A stretch of DNA of 64,000 nt from Sphingobacteriales bacterium 46-32 (GTDB lineage: Bacteria; Bacteroidota; Bacteroidia; Chitinophagales; Chitinophagaceae): positions 1,240,001 through 1,304,000 of the forward strand of contig MKTY01000020.1 in the NCBI GenBank assembly GCA_001898485.1, read 5' to 3'. The translations under genes were made by a program, and so were the position numbers. Below the pieces are notes generated by a model. The model worked only from the letters and a program-made list of their open reading frames with translations. It was not told the DNA's origin and made no database searches. Each line of letters starts with the position of its first letter. The first letter of the stretch is position 1. Positions 52,965-61,378 of this stretch are shown here, piece after piece.

Positions 52965-53120
52965 ATGAAACGTACATTTCAACCGCATCGTCGTCGTCGC
53001 AAAACCGTGCACGGATTCCGTAAACGTATGCAAACTGCCAATGGCCGTAAAGTACTGGCCAGCCGCCGTGCGAAAGGCCGTAAGAAACTGACTGTTTCTG
53101 ACGAGCGCAAATTAAAATAA
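52965..53120 (+). CDS. rpmH: 50S ribosomal protein L34
   Basis: 51 residues starting [20 protein letters not shown] and ending SDERKLK, the L34 signature; very basic. The normal order rpmH-rnpA-yidD follows. A strong hairpin separates it from rnpA, so rpmH is probably made at higher level than rnpA. Confidence 0.97.
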   Translation: MKRTFQPHRRRRKTVHGFRKRMQTANGRKVLASRRAKGRKKLTVSDERKLK

Positions 53121-53144
53121 GCCTTACAGGTATTCTATATTTTT

Positions 53145-53172
53145 GAGCTCCGGCAAAGCCGGAGCTTTTTTT
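53145..53172 (+). terminator. Hairpin terminator between rpmH and rnpA
   Basis: AGCTCCGGC pairs with GCCGGAGCT around AAA, followed by seven Ts; it ends 8 nt before the rnpA ATG. Confidence 0.85.
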
Positions 53173-53180
53173 GTGATACC

Positions 53181-53567
53181 ATGTCCAAACGATTTACTTT
53201 AGGAAAGCAGGAACGGCTTAAAAGCCGCAAGCTGATGGAGACCCTTTTCAAACAGGGTAAGAGCTTTGTGCTGCCGCCATTTCGGGTATATCATTATAAC
53301 CGTTCTGCCACTGCCAGTGCTCCTCTTCAGTTTGGGGTGGGCGTTTCGTCGCGCCATTTTAAAAAAGCTGTTGACCGCAACCGTATTAAGCGATTGATAA
53401 GGGAGGCCTGGCGTTTGCAAAAACCTGCTCCTGATCCCAACAAGCCGCCGCTACAGGTGTTTATCATTTATACGGGAAAAGAACTGCCCGGTTTTGCCGA
53501 AGTAAGCAAGCGTATGCAGCAGGTTATAATCCGTATTCAACAGATCTATCAAACCACACAATCGTGA
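53181..53567 (+). CDS. rnpA: Ribonuclease P protein component
   Basis: 128 residues. The RNR-type motif is [21 protein letters not shown], preceded by GVGVSS, the RnpA signature; the N-terminus [23 protein letters not shown] is also typical. It binds the RNase P RNA and helps cut tRNA precursors. Its stop overlaps the GTG start of yidD by 4 nt, indicating coupled translation. Confidence 0.95.
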   Translation: MSKRFTLGKQERLKSRKLMETLFKQGKSFVLPPFRVYHYNRSATASAPLQFGVGVSSRHFKKAVDRNRIKRLIREAWRLQKPAPDPNKPPLQVFIIYTGKELPGFAEVSKRMQQVIIRIQQIYQTTQS

Positions 53568-53794
53568 AGCAGCTCTGGCGCATACTGGCCCTCCCTTTTA
53601 TCGCACTGATAAAGATCTATCAATGGGTCATATCGCCCTGGATTGGTCCTAAATGCCGCTACACGCCCACCTGCTCGCATTATGCAGTGGAAGCGTTAAA
53701 AAAACATGGTGTATTTAAAGGTCTGTGGCTGGCTGTAAAACGTATCAGCAGCTGTCACCCCTGGGGTGGCAGCGGTTACGATCCCGTACCCTGA
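53564..53794 (+). CDS. yidD: Membrane protein insertion efficiency factor YidD
   Basis: 76 residues from a GTG start that overlaps the rnpA stop (GTGA). It carries the conserved cysteines and motif of Yid[24 protein letters not shown] in part, and [14 protein letters not shown] at the end. It is a small membrane-associated protein that aids YidC-dependent insertion. It converges on the sugar-isomerase-like gene, 7 nt between stops. Confidence 0.95.
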   Translation: MKQLWRILALPFIALIKIYQWVISPWIGPKCRYTPTCSHYAVEALKKHGVFKGLWLAVKRISSCHPWGGSGYDPVP

Positions 53795-53801
53795 TGTTTA
53801 C

Positions 53802-54728
53802 TTACAAAAAAGCATCGCTATTGCGGTAGGCCTGTATCAGCGCCAGTTCTCCCTCTTTGCCAGGTTTAGCATTGCCGTGCTCCATGCCGAGAATGCCTTT
53901 CCATCCTTTTTTGTGAATATGACGGAAGATGTTGAGGTAATTCATCTCGCCGGTAGTGGGTTCATTGCGCCCGGGATTGTCTCCAATCTGGAAATAGCCG
54001 ATTTCATCCCATGACTTATCGATGTTGCTGATAATATTGCCTTCGTTGCGCTGCATGTGATACATATCAAACAGAATCTTGCACGAAGGGCTGTTGACGG
54101 CTTTGCAGATCATATAGGTTTGATCTGAATGGCGGAGAAACAGATCGGGGTTGTCGCTGAGCGGTTCCAGTACCATTACCAGGCCTGCTGGCTGCAGTAT
54201 ATCGGCTGCTTTGCGCAAAGCTGTAATTACATTGGCTGTCTGGTATTCGAAGCTCAGGTTGCGGTCATAGTTGCCGGGTACTACAGTAGCCCAGCGTGCA
54301 TTGCAGCGTTTGGCTACTTCAATAGCTTCGCGGCAATCTTTTTGCATCCGGTCAATCCATTCCTGCTTACCACTGGCCAGCGAGGTGCGCCAGTGCCAGC
54401 TGTCTGATGTAATAACAAACACACCCATGGTCATACCCAGTTTGGCAAGTGTATCACCAATTTTCTTTTGTTGCTCCACGGGCCGGCTCATCATGCCATT
54501 GTCTTCGATACTCCGGAAGCCCTTATCATAGGCAAATTTTATCTGGTCAATAAAATCATCGCCTGCGTGATTGCGAAACATGCCATCATGAAAGGCATAG
54601 TTGAGGTTAAAAGGTTTGTCGGCTGCCTGCGAATACGTACTACCGTCTGTTCCGGCAAGTACCTGTGAGGCAGCTCCAATAGAAGCGCCGGTCATTAATC
54701 CGTTTTTCAGAAACTTTCTCCGATTCAT
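53802..54728 (-). CDS. Sugar phosphate isomerase/epimerase-like TIM-barrel protein with Tat signal
   Basis: 308 residues from ATG 54728; the frame is open 22 codons further upstream, but the Tat signal starts here (MNRRKFLKNGLMTGASIGAASQVLAG). A xylose-isomerase-like TIM barrel follows, with metal-ligand Glu (VLEPLSD ~180), Asp/His of ILFDMYHMQRNEGNI and a late Glu (GMEHGNAKPG). It resembles hydroxypyruvate isomerase-like proteins. The twin-arginine signal indicates export by Tat; tatC is at 28.8 kb. It is divergent from the SUMF1 gene. Confidence 0.85.
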   Translation of the reverse strand: MNRRKFLKNGLMTGASIGAASQVLAGTDGSTYSQAADKPFNLNYAFHDGMFRNHAGDDFIDQIKFAYDKGFRSIEDNGMMSRPVEQQKKIGDTLAKLGMTMGVFVITSDSWHWRTSLASGKQEWIDRMQKDCREAIEVAKRCNARWATVVPGNYDRNLSFEYQTANVITALRKAADILQPAGLVMVLEPLSDNPDLFLRHSDQTYMICKAVNSPSCKILFDMYHMQRNEGNIISNIDKSWDEIGYFQIGDNPGRNEPTTGEMNYLNIFRHIHKKGWKGILGMEHGNAKPGKEGELALIQAYRNSDAFL

Positions 54729-54930
54729 GAGTGCTGTGTTTGACCTTAAATGTAAGCATAAGTCTGTTGCCCGCGCGCAGACACCTGTACGCAAACGATT
54801 GAATCGAAAAAAATAAACCTATCCATCCATCATATCAAGCTGCAATGCTTAACTTGGGCTGCCCGGTTTCGCAACAGCGGACATGCATACCGGTCAATAG
54901 TTTCCTGGTTCGCTCAATTGTGATTGTTGC

Positions 54931-55896
54931 ATGCTGAAAAAAACATTGTTCTCTTCTCTTTTAGGAGCATTGGTTGTATTACCTGCTCTGGCCCGCCAGT
55001 CTGATACGAGTTTCAGAAAATATGAGCAGTCTATACCCGGCAGCGATGTGCGTTTTGCGATGGTACCTGTACCTGCCGGTAGTTTTCAAATGGGTAGTGC
55101 AGCAGGTCAGGCCGGTGCAGAGGCAGATGAGCAGCCGCAACATAAGGTAGAGCTGGCTGCGTTCTGGATGGGAGCTTATGAAGTTACTTACGATGAGTTC
55201 AGTGTATTTCTTAATGACTTATCACTTGGTCAGAATATTGTTACCGATGCGGTGACTCGTCCCAGCTCCCCATATATTGATATGACGCTGGGCATGGGCA
55301 AAGCAGGTGGTTTTCCTGCCAACAGTATGCAGCAGTATGGCGCTATTATGTATTGCAAATGGCTGTATACCAAAACAGGTATCTTTTTTCGCTTACCTAC
55401 AGAAGCAGAATGGGAGTATGCCTGCCGCGCGGGCAGCACTACGGTTTATCCGTTTGGTGATAATGCCGGTGCTCTGGGTGATTATGCCTGGTACAGTAAA
55501 AACAGCGAAAACCGGTATCATAAAGTAGGGCAGAAAAAGCCCAATGCCTGGGGTCTCTATGACATGCTGGGCAATGTAGGCGAGTGGGTACTCGATCAGT
55601 ACCAGGCAGATTACTATGCTTCTTTATCCGGAACAGCGGTACAGCCGTTACGTGAACCTTCTACACGTCATCCACGCACTGTGCGGGGAGGATCTTATCG
55701 TGATGAGGCACAGGCACTGCGCCCGGCCGACAGGCTCATGTCTGACCTAGTGTGGAACCGCCGCGATCCGCAGATACCCAAGAGCCGCTGGTGGAATGCC
55801 GATGCGCCCTTTGTGGGCTTCCGCATTGTACGCCCGGTACAACAGCCTACAGCCGAAGAGGCTGAGACATTTTTCAAAACATTTCTCGGACAATAA
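54931..55896 (+). CDS. SUMF1 / formylglycine-generating-enzyme-like secreted protein
   Basis: 321 residues with a signal peptide (MLKKTLFSSLLGALVVLPALA). The SUMF1 domain (~38-310) shows MVPVPAGSFQMGS, FWMGAYEVTYDEFSVFLND, FRLPTEAEWEYACRAGST, YDMLGNVGEWVLDQY and VRGGSYRD ... GFRIVRP. The copper-binding cysteine pair of true formylglycine-generating enzymes, expected just after RGGS, is missing, so catalytic formylglycine formation is unlikely. It is 11 nt upstream of the Gfo/Idh gene and probably co-transcribed. Confidence 0.85.
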   Translation: MLKKTLFSSLLGALVVLPALARQSDTSFRKYEQSIPGSDVRFAMVPVPAGSFQMGSAAGQAGAEADEQPQHKVELAAFWMGAYEVTYDEFSVFLNDLSLGQNIVTDAVTRPSSPYIDMTLGMGKAGGFPANSMQQYGAIMYCKWLYTKTGIFFRLPTEAEWEYACRAGSTTVYPFGDNAGALGDYAWYSKNSENRYHKVGQKKPNAWGLYDMLGNVGEWVLDQYQADYYASLSGTAVQPLREPSTRHPRTVRGGSYRDEAQALRPADRLMSDLVWNRRDPQIPKSRWWNADAPFVGFRIVRPVQQPTAEEAETFFKTFLGQ

Positions 55897-55907
55897 ATGA
55901 ACCGAAT

Positions 55908-57278
55908 ATGAGCACTCACAAAAGCAACGAACAAAACATGCCTGCCGCATCTGGCGTAAACAGCCGCAGGGAGTTTGTAAAACAATCGGGCCTGCTGGCA
56001 GGTGGATTGATGGCAGCTCCTTTCCTGACAAAAGCTAATTTTTTCTCCGGGGCCGATGACGTTATCAAAGTAGCACTCATTGGTTGCGGTGGACGAGGTA
56101 CCGGCGCCATCATGCAGGCACTGCTGAGCAAACAAAATGTGAAGCTCGTTGCCATGGCCGATGCCTTCCGCGATCGTATCGACGGATGTTATAAGACAAT
56201 AACGGCCGAAGATCTTTCTGATTGGGGAGTGACCGGCAATCTGCGGTCAAAAGTAGATGTACCGGAAGAGCATAAATTCATCGGCTTTGAAGCATATCTG
56301 AAAGCCATTCCCCTGGCCGATGTGGTGATTCTGACCACTCCTCCCGGTTTCAGACCCATTCATTTTGAAGAAGCTGTTCGCCAGGGCAAACATATTTTCA
56401 TGGAGAAGCCTGTGGCTACGGACCCTGCAGGTATCAAACGCGTACTGGATGCGGCAGAAATTGCCAAACAGAAAAAACTCAATGTAGTTGTAGGTCTGCA
56501 ACGGCGCTATCAGAATTCCTACCGCGAATTGTTTAAAAAGAAAAACCTGATTGGGGATATCACCTCGGCCCAGGTATGGTGGAATAATGATGGCGTATGG
56601 GTCAACAAACGCAAATACGGACAAACAGAAATGGAGTACCAGATGCGTAACTGGTATTACTTCAACTGGCTTTGCGGCGATCATATCACCGAGCAGCATA
56701 TTCACAATATTGATGTGGTGAACTGGTTTAAAGGCGCCTATCCTGTAAAAGCGCAGGGCATGGGTGGCCGGCAGGTCCGTAAAGGAAAAGATCATGGTGA
56801 AATATTTGACCATCACTATGTAGAATTTACCTATGCAGATGGAACGGTAATGAATAGTCAGTGCCGTCATATTCCCGGCACCATGAGTCGTGTAGATGAA
56901 ATGCTGATAGGCACCAAAGGTGTGATTCGTTGCGATGCCGCTACTGTTACAGATCTGAAAGGTAAAGAGCTGTTTAAGTTCGATAAAAAGGGAGAAAACA
57001 ATCCTTATCAGACAGAACATGATGAGCTGTTTGCTGCTATTGCCAAAGGCGAATACAAATTTGCCGATGCTGAAAACGGGGCTAAAAGCACACTCACTTC
57101 TATTATCGGCCGCATGGCTACGTATAGCGGACAGGTGATTGAGTGGGATAAAGCGCTGGCTTCGGGTATCAGTATCATGCCCACCAAATTCGACTTTAAT
57201 GCACTGCCGCCGATATTACCTAACGATGATGGTTATTATCCCATTGCTGTGCCTGGTGTAACCAAATATTTCTCGTAA
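55908..57278 (+). CDS. Gfo/Idh/MocA family oxidoreductase with Tat signal
   Basis: 456 residues. A twin-arginine signal is at residues ~18-40 (NSRREFVKQSGLLAGG). The Rossmann domain begins VALIGCGGRGTGAIMQALL, with the EKPVATDPAG motif (catalytic Lys) near residue ~165; the C-terminal GFO_IDH_MocA domain follows with long insertions (DHITEQHIHNIDVVNWFKG in part). Such exported, sugar-oxidising NAD(P) enzymes are common in Bacteroidota and act on periplasmic sugars or glycosides. Its neighbours, a SUMF1 protein and an exported TIM-barrel isomerase, fit a periplasmic sugar conversion module. Confidence 0.88.
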   Translation: MSTHKSNEQNMPAASGVNSRREFVKQSGLLAGGLMAAPFLTKANFFSGADDVIKVALIGCGGRGTGAIMQALLSKQNVKLVAMADAFRDRIDGCYKTITAEDLSDWGVTGNLRSKVDVPEEHKFIGFEAYLKAIPLADVVILTTPPGFRPIHFEEAVRQGKHIFMEKPVATDPAGIKRVLDAAEIAKQKKLNVVVGLQRRYQNSYRELFKKKNLIGDITSAQVWWNNDGVWVNKRKYGQTEMEYQMRNWYYFNWLCGDHITEQHIHNIDVVNWFKGAYPVKAQGMGGRQVRKGKDHGEIFDHHYVEFTYADGTVMNSQCRHIPGTMSRVDEMLIGTKGVIRCDAATVTDLKGKELFKFDKKGENNPYQTEHDELFAAIAKGEYKFADAENGAKSTLTSIIGRMATYSGQVIEWDKALASGISIMPTKFDFNALPPILPNDDGYYPIAVPGVTKYFS

Positions 57279-57298
57279 CAAGCGCTATTGCTATAATG

Positions 57299-57336
57299 AA
57301 AGAGCTGCTATACCGAACGTATAGCAGCTCTTTCTA
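57299..57336. terminator. Bidirectional terminator between Gfo/Idh and sodA genes
   Basis: AAAGAGCTGCTATA pairs perfectly with TATAGCAGCTCTTT around a 7-nt loop. Convergent genes flank it. Confidence 0.9.
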
Positions 57337-57353
57337 TTTAAAAGGATCATTCC

Positions 57354-57959
57354 TTATTTGGTAGCGGCAGCGTAGTGCTCGGCCACTTTATCCCAGTTGA
57401 TTACATTCCAGATAGCTTTCAGGTAGTCGGGACGTTTGTTTTGATATTTGAGGTAATAAGCATGCTCCCATACATCGATTCCCAGGATGGGTGTACCTTT
57501 TACTTCGGCTACATCCATGAGGGGGTTGTCCTGGTTGGGGGTAGAGCTTACTTCGAGTTTGCCGTCTTTTACGATCAGCCAGGCCCAGCCAGAGCCGAAG
57601 CGGGTAGCACCGGCAGTGCTTACTTTTTCCTGCAGGGCTTCGAGCGATCCAAAGCTGCTGTTGATAGCATCGGCCAGCTTACCGGAAGGTTTGCTGCCAC
57701 CTGGTTTGAGCAATTCCCAGAAAAAACTGTGATTCCAGTGTCCGCCGCCATTGTTGCGTACAGCAGGTGATATTTTGCCTGCACTGGCTACCAGTTCTTC
57801 CAGCGATTTATTTTCATGTTCGGTACCGGCGATGGCTTTATTGAGGTTGTCTACATAGGCCTGGTGGTGTTTGCCATGATGTATTTCCATCGTCAGCTTG
57901 TCAATATGCGGCTCCAGTGCATCTGTTGCATATGGGAGCGCGGGTAGTGTAAATGCCAT
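57354..57959 (-). CDS. sodA: Superoxide dismutase, Mn type
   Basis: 201 residues. Metal ligands lie in [15 protein letters not shown] (His), [10 protein letters not shown] (His), and [16 protein letters not shown] (Asp, His). The STPNQDNPL segment has the Gln expected in Mn enzymes, and Gly-Gly-His-Trp rather than the Gln of Fe enzymes precedes the second histidine, so Mn use is favoured. It converts superoxide to peroxide and oxygen. A -7 box TAAATTTG lies ~46 nt upstream at 58005-58012. Confidence 0.94.
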   Translation of the reverse strand: MAFTLPALPYATDALEPHIDKLTMEIHHGKHHQAYVDNLNKAIAGTEHENKSLEELVASAGKISPAVRNNGGGHWNHSFFWELLKPGGSKPSGKLADAINSSFGSLEALQEKVSTAGATRFGSGWAWLIVKDGKLEVSSTPNQDNPLMDVAEVKGTPILGIDVWEHAYYLKYQNKRPDYLKAIWNVINWDKVAEHYAAATK

Positions 57960-58004
57960 AACTATTGATTTAATATTCGTGAATGTTCAGATCTGAAAGA
58001 GTAA

Positions 58005-58012
58005 CAAATTTA
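58005..58012 (-). promoter_or_regulatory. Bacteroidota -7 box (TAAATTTG) upstream of sodA
   Basis: A perfect TAnnTTTG on the minus strand, giving a leader of about 40 nt. No clear -33 box. Confidence 0.45.
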
Positions 58013-58068
58013 TTGCCTTACTGTTGATTTTGGCGGGATTTATTCCGCATTTCGAAATAATGCCGGTA

Positions 58069-58506
58069 TCAGCGGCGTTTCCGGAAAAAATCTTTCATGA
58101 GCTGTGCGCATTCCTCTTGCAGCACCCCCCTGATGAGTTCGGTTTTGGGATGAAAGGGCCAGTTGGTTCCGGTGGTTTTTTTATACCCGTTTTTTTCGTC
58201 ATCGGTCCCAAATACGATACGGCCCAGTTTGCTCCAGTAAAGTGCTCCGGCACACATCAGGCAGGGCTCCACCGTTACATAAAGGGTAGCTTCGGGCAGG
58301 TATTTGCTGCCGAGGGTATTGAAGGCCGAAGTAAGGGCAATGATTTCGGCATGAGCAGTGGGGTCATTGAGGCGCTCTACCATATTATGACCGCGGGCAA
58401 TTATTTTTTCCTGGAGTACTACTACGGCGCCTACCGGCACCTCGCCGTCATCGAAGGCCTTGCGGGCCTCTTTAAGCGCCAGCATCATGTAGTATTCGTC
58501 AGTCAT
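58069..58506 (-). CDS. tadA: tRNA-specific adenosine deaminase (TadA-like)
   Basis: 145 residues. The zinc-deaminase signatures are HAE (TAHAEIIAL, catalytic Glu) and PCxxC (VEPCLMCAGALYWSK). Residues GEVPVGAVVV and the C-terminal ECAQLMKDFFRKRR match TadA, which converts A34 to inosine in tRNA-Arg. A guanine or cytosine deaminase is a less likely alternative. The gene is next to a palindromic 7/9-bp repeat element lying upstream of it. Confidence 0.88.
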   Translation of the reverse strand: MTDEYYMMLALKEARKAFDDGEVPVGAVVVLQEKIIARGHNMVERLNDPTAHAEIIALTSAFNTLGSKYLPEATLYVTVEPCLMCAGALYWSKLGRIVFGTDDEKNGYKKTTGTNWPFHPKTELIRGVLQEECAQLMKDFFRKRR

Positions 58507-58530
58507 GGGTGATGAAATTACGAAAAAGTA

Positions 58531-58658
58531 GTGGACAGCTAACAGAAGACAGTTAACAGTATTAAGTTCTAAGTAATAGGTTTTAAGTGGCAGGAGAGCC
58601 TTTAAACCCTTTATACTCTTTAGACACTTACCGCTCTATCCACTGTCCACCGTCCACC
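58531..58658. repeat. Composite 7-bp / 9-bp repeat element, locus 7
   Basis: 7-bp units TGGACAG, CTAACAG, AAGACAG, TTAACAG at 58532-58559, a TTAAGTTCTAAGTAATAGG-type stretch, three facing 9-bp units (58600-58626), and at the far end CTGTCCACCGTCCACC, complementary to the first 7-bp units. The whole is a loose palindrome between tadA and the terminator of the next gene. Confidence 0.8.
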
Positions 58659-58686
58659 AAAAAAGCCACCCAATAAGGATGGCTTT
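58659..58686 (-). terminator. Terminator after the small secreted protein gene
   Basis: AAAGCCA pairs with TGGCTTT around a ~13-nt region with extra CC/GG pairing; the minus-strand tail is TTTTTT. It lies ~50 nt past the stop at 58738. Confidence 0.75.
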
Positions 58687-58737
58687 AATTGTTTTGCTGC
58701 GGGCAGCAATGGAACTCACCGCGTTGCAACAAGAATC

Positions 58738-59073
58738 TTACAGAATAAGGATGAGGACAAGGATAATGATTATAATGGCTCCGACACTGAGGTAAACCCC
58801 ACCCCGCATGGTACGGGCTTCACGGTTCATTTCCCGTAATTCCTTTTTTAATGCTTTCTTTTCGCTACGCGAAAGCGTTGATTTATCAATGGATTTGATT
58901 TCTTCCACACGGGCACGGATAGTTTCCAACCGGGCTGCTTTCTGATCGGCAGTCATAGCTGCCGCTTCTTTTTTTAGTGAGCGCCTGTCTTTTGTGTTGA
59001 TGCTGGCAAAAAGAGGTGTGCTACTGGTCATCAACAGCATGCAAAGGCAAACGGTAAAGATGCGTGTTTTCAT
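58738..59073 (-). CDS. Small membrane protein with coiled-coil region
   Basis: 111 residues from ATG 59073 (MKTRIFTVCLCMLLMTSSTPLFA signal-like start); upstream codons to 59127 are open but not needed. A charged helical middle (~28-85: KKEAAAMTADQKAARLETIR, KKALKKELREMNREAR) is followed by a single C-terminal membrane segment (VGAIIIIILVLILIL). Small proteins of this layout, with a YtxH- or OmpH-like helix and C-terminal anchor, are common in Bacteroidota. The function is unknown. Confidence 0.7.
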   Translation of the reverse strand: MKTRIFTVCLCMLLMTSSTPLFASINTKDRRSLKKEAAAMTADQKAARLETIRARVEEIKSIDKSTLSRSEKKALKKELREMNREARTMRGGVYLSVGAIIIIILVLILIL

Positions 59074-59240
59074 GATTGATGATTTTACTAACCCTCCGAA
59101 ACAAATATCTGTCCAGTTTTGTCTCATTGCCGGAAAAGCCTGTTATGTTAAGGTACCGGGGTACTTTTTCTACACTATAATAAAGGATGGCAATGCGGGA
59201 ACGATGTTTTTACACTAACTTATGGTCATATTGAAATGAT

Positions 59241-60620
59241 ATGGATATCATAACGGCTTCCTCAGTAGAAAAGCTACGCAGATACTTTCAGTCAGGCGCC
59301 ACCCGGCCACTGGATTTCCGGCTGCAACAATTACGCGCATTGCGTAATGCGCTGTTGCAACATGAGCAGGAACTGAATGCTGCATTGAAAACAGATCTTC
59401 ATAAAAGTGTGGAGGAAACCTGGGTTACGGAAACAGGAATGGTGTTGTCTGAATTGAATCATACCATCAGGCAGTTGAAACGATGGATGGCGCCGGAGCG
59501 GGTACCCACTAATTTGCTGAACCTTCCCTCATCGAGCCGGATAATACGCGAACCTCTTGGCGTTGTATTGATCATTGGCCCCTGGAATTACCCCGTACAA
59601 CTTTCTTTAATACCGTTGGTTGGTGCCATTGCTGCCGGCAACTGTGTTGTGCTGAAGCCTGGCGAGGCAGCCGTGGCTTCCTGTGCCGTAATGCGTAAAA
59701 TAATTCAACAGACCTTTTCTCCGGAATATATACTTTTTGCAGATGGCGAAGGCGCCGATGTGATACCGCCGTTGATGCAACAGTTTACGTTTGATCATGT
59801 GTTTTATACCGGCGGCCCCCGTGCCGGACGCGAGATTTACCGCATGGCAGCGGAGCGGCTGGTGCCGGTTACGCTGGAGCTGGGCGGGAAGTCTCCCTGC
59901 CTTGTTGCTGCAGACGCCAACATAGAGGTTGCAGCACGGCGAATTGTATCAACCAAGTTCTCAAATGCCGGGCAAATGTGCGTGGCACCTGATTATCTGC
60001 TGGTACATCAGCAGGTGGCCGATAAACTGATTGCGGCCATTAAAAAATGCATACTCCGGTTTTATGGCGAACAACCGGAAACATCACCCAATTATTGCCG
60101 GCTTATTAATAAGCGGCAGTATGACCGGCTCATCAGTTACCTGGGCCAGGGAGAGATTATTGCCGGAGGGCGGTTCAGGTCCGAAGAGCTGTTTATTGAG
60201 CCTGCCTTATTGCTAAATCCGCCACTTGATTCACCGGTTATGCAGGAAGAAATATTTGGCCCGGTGCTGCCAGTACTCACTTACGAAACAGAAGAACAGG
60301 CGGCCGCTATTATCAACAACCACCCCAACCCACTTGCTTTTTATATTTTTACAACTTCTAAAAAAACGGCTGATCGCTGGATGAGTGCTGTACCGTTTGG
60401 AGGCGGCTGTGTGAATAATTGCAGCTGGCATCTTACCAATCCACACCTGCCTTTTGGCGGACGCGGTGGCAGTGGTATGGGCAGGTATCATGGCCGGTTC
60501 TCGTTTGATACATTCAGCCATCAGAAATCTGTTATGTCTACGCCTACCTGGTTTGATCCATCTATCAAGTATCCGCCCATGAATGGGAAGATCGGTTTAT
60601 TCAAGAAAGTGATACGCTGA
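59241..60620 (+). CDS. Aldehyde dehydrogenase family protein, class 3 type
   Basis: 459 residues, the short length of class 3 ALDHs. The catalytic Cys is in SNAGQMCVAPDYLLV and the Glu in LELGGKSPCLV; IIGPWNYPVQLSL is the NAD-binding signature. The family oxidises medium and long-chain aldehydes, with NAD(P). It is followed by the glutathione peroxidase gene on the same strand after 66 nt, so both may serve handling of lipid peroxidation products. Confidence 0.92.
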   Translation: MDIITASSVEKLRRYFQSGATRPLDFRLQQLRALRNALLQHEQELNAALKTDLHKSVEETWVTETGMVLSELNHTIRQLKRWMAPERVPTNLLNLPSSSRIIREPLGVVLIIGPWNYPVQLSLIPLVGAIAAGNCVVLKPGEAAVASCAVMRKIIQQTFSPEYILFADGEGADVIPPLMQQFTFDHVFYTGGPRAGREIYRMAAERLVPVTLELGGKSPCLVAADANIEVAARRIVSTKFSNAGQMCVAPDYLLVHQQVADKLIAAIKKCILRFYGEQPETSPNYCRLINKRQYDRLISYLGQGEIIAGGRFRSEELFIEPALLLNPPLDSPVMQEEIFGPVLPVLTYETEEQAAAIINNHPNPLAFYIFTTSKKTADRWMSAVPFGGGCVNNCSWHLTNPHLPFGGRGGSGMGRYHGRFSFDTFSHQKSVMSTPTWFDPSIKYPPMNGKIGLFKKVIR

Positions 60621-60686
60621 TTTGAAAAGGCAACTACCGGCAAAACCAATTACGCCGGTTATTGTTTTACTTATAAATAAAAAGAA

Positions 60687-61280
60687 ATGACTATCCGGCA
60701 AAGGATTATGAAAACCATCTACCCTGTTATAATGTGGGTAAGCAAACTGACAGGAGGCCGGGCGCGTGCCCTGGCTGATGGTAATGAGAAAACGCAGCCG
60801 CTTCAATCTATCTATGACCTGCATGTTACGCTCAACAATGGTAAGGACCTTGATCTGGCTTCACTGAAAGGTAAAAAAATACTGATTGTAAATACGGCCA
60901 GCAATTGCGGCTATACTCATCAGTATGAAGCATTGCAGGAGTTGTCGGCAAAATATAATCATCAGCTGGAAGTGATCGGTTTTCCGGCAAATGATTTCAA
61001 AGAGCAGGAGAAGGGAAGTGACGAGGAGATTGCCAGTTTTTGTAAGGTAAACTATGGGGTTACTTTTCCGCTTGCACGCAAATCAACTGTTGTACCCGGG
61101 GCAGAGCAGCATCCGGTATTTTACTGGCTTACACATGCAGCAGCCAATGGCTGGAACAATCAGGCCCCTGTATGGAATTTTTCAAAATACCTTATAGCAG
61201 AAGATGGAAGGCTCTTGGGATATTTTGATCCGGGTGTATCACCACTGGCCGAAGCAATTACGAATCAACTGGATAAGTAA
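60687..61280 (+). CDS. Glutathione peroxidase family protein (cysteine type)
   Basis: 197 residues. Catalytic Cys74 is in NTASNCGYTHQYEALQ; the FPANDF motif with Asn and the WNFSKYLI motif with Trp are conserved. It is a cysteine enzyme, not a selenoprotein. An N-terminal hydrophobic stretch (residues ~8-20, IMKTIYPVIMWVSKL) suggests membrane anchoring or a second start at 60708. Members reduce peroxides, often with thioredoxin. Confidence 0.9.
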   Translation: MTIRQRIMKTIYPVIMWVSKLTGGRARALADGNEKTQPLQSIYDLHVTLNNGKDLDLASLKGKKILIVNTASNCGYTHQYEALQELSAKYNHQLEVIGFPANDFKEQEKGSDEEIASFCKVNYGVTFPLARKSTVVPGAEQHPVFYWLTHAAANGWNNQAPVWNFSKYLIAEDGRLLGYFDPGVSPLAEAITNQLDK

Positions 61281-61366
61281 AGAAACAGCGCCACCAACTT
61301 TTGGATGTGGAAAAATAAAGCCGAGGGTAAAAAAAGTTGGTAGCTATGAATCTCTGTGGAGGATTG

Positions 61367-61374
61367 TAGTTTTG
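61367..61374 (+). promoter_or_regulatory. Bacteroidota -7 box (TAGTTTTG), 4 nt before the Panacea ATG
   Basis: A perfect TAnnTTTG ending 4 nt before ATG 61379, with a second ATG at 61388. It suggests a leaderless or nearly leaderless mRNA. Confidence 0.45.
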
Positions 61375-61378
61375 GTGT

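Noticed and set aside
52748-53180. Replication origin next to rpmH-rnpA
   Set aside because: rpmH and rnpA often lie near oriC, but there is no dnaA and I saw no cluster of TTATCCACA-type boxes in the gap.
54931-55896. True formylglycine-generating enzyme or a GldJ/GldK gliding protein
   Set aside because: The cysteine pair needed for formylglycine formation is absent, it has a plain signal peptide without lipobox, and no other gld genes are adjacent.
56247-57020. 257-codon minus-strand open frame inside the Gfo/Idh gene
   Set aside because: Antisense to a clear oxidoreductase; Phe/Ile/His-rich composition typical of a shadow frame.
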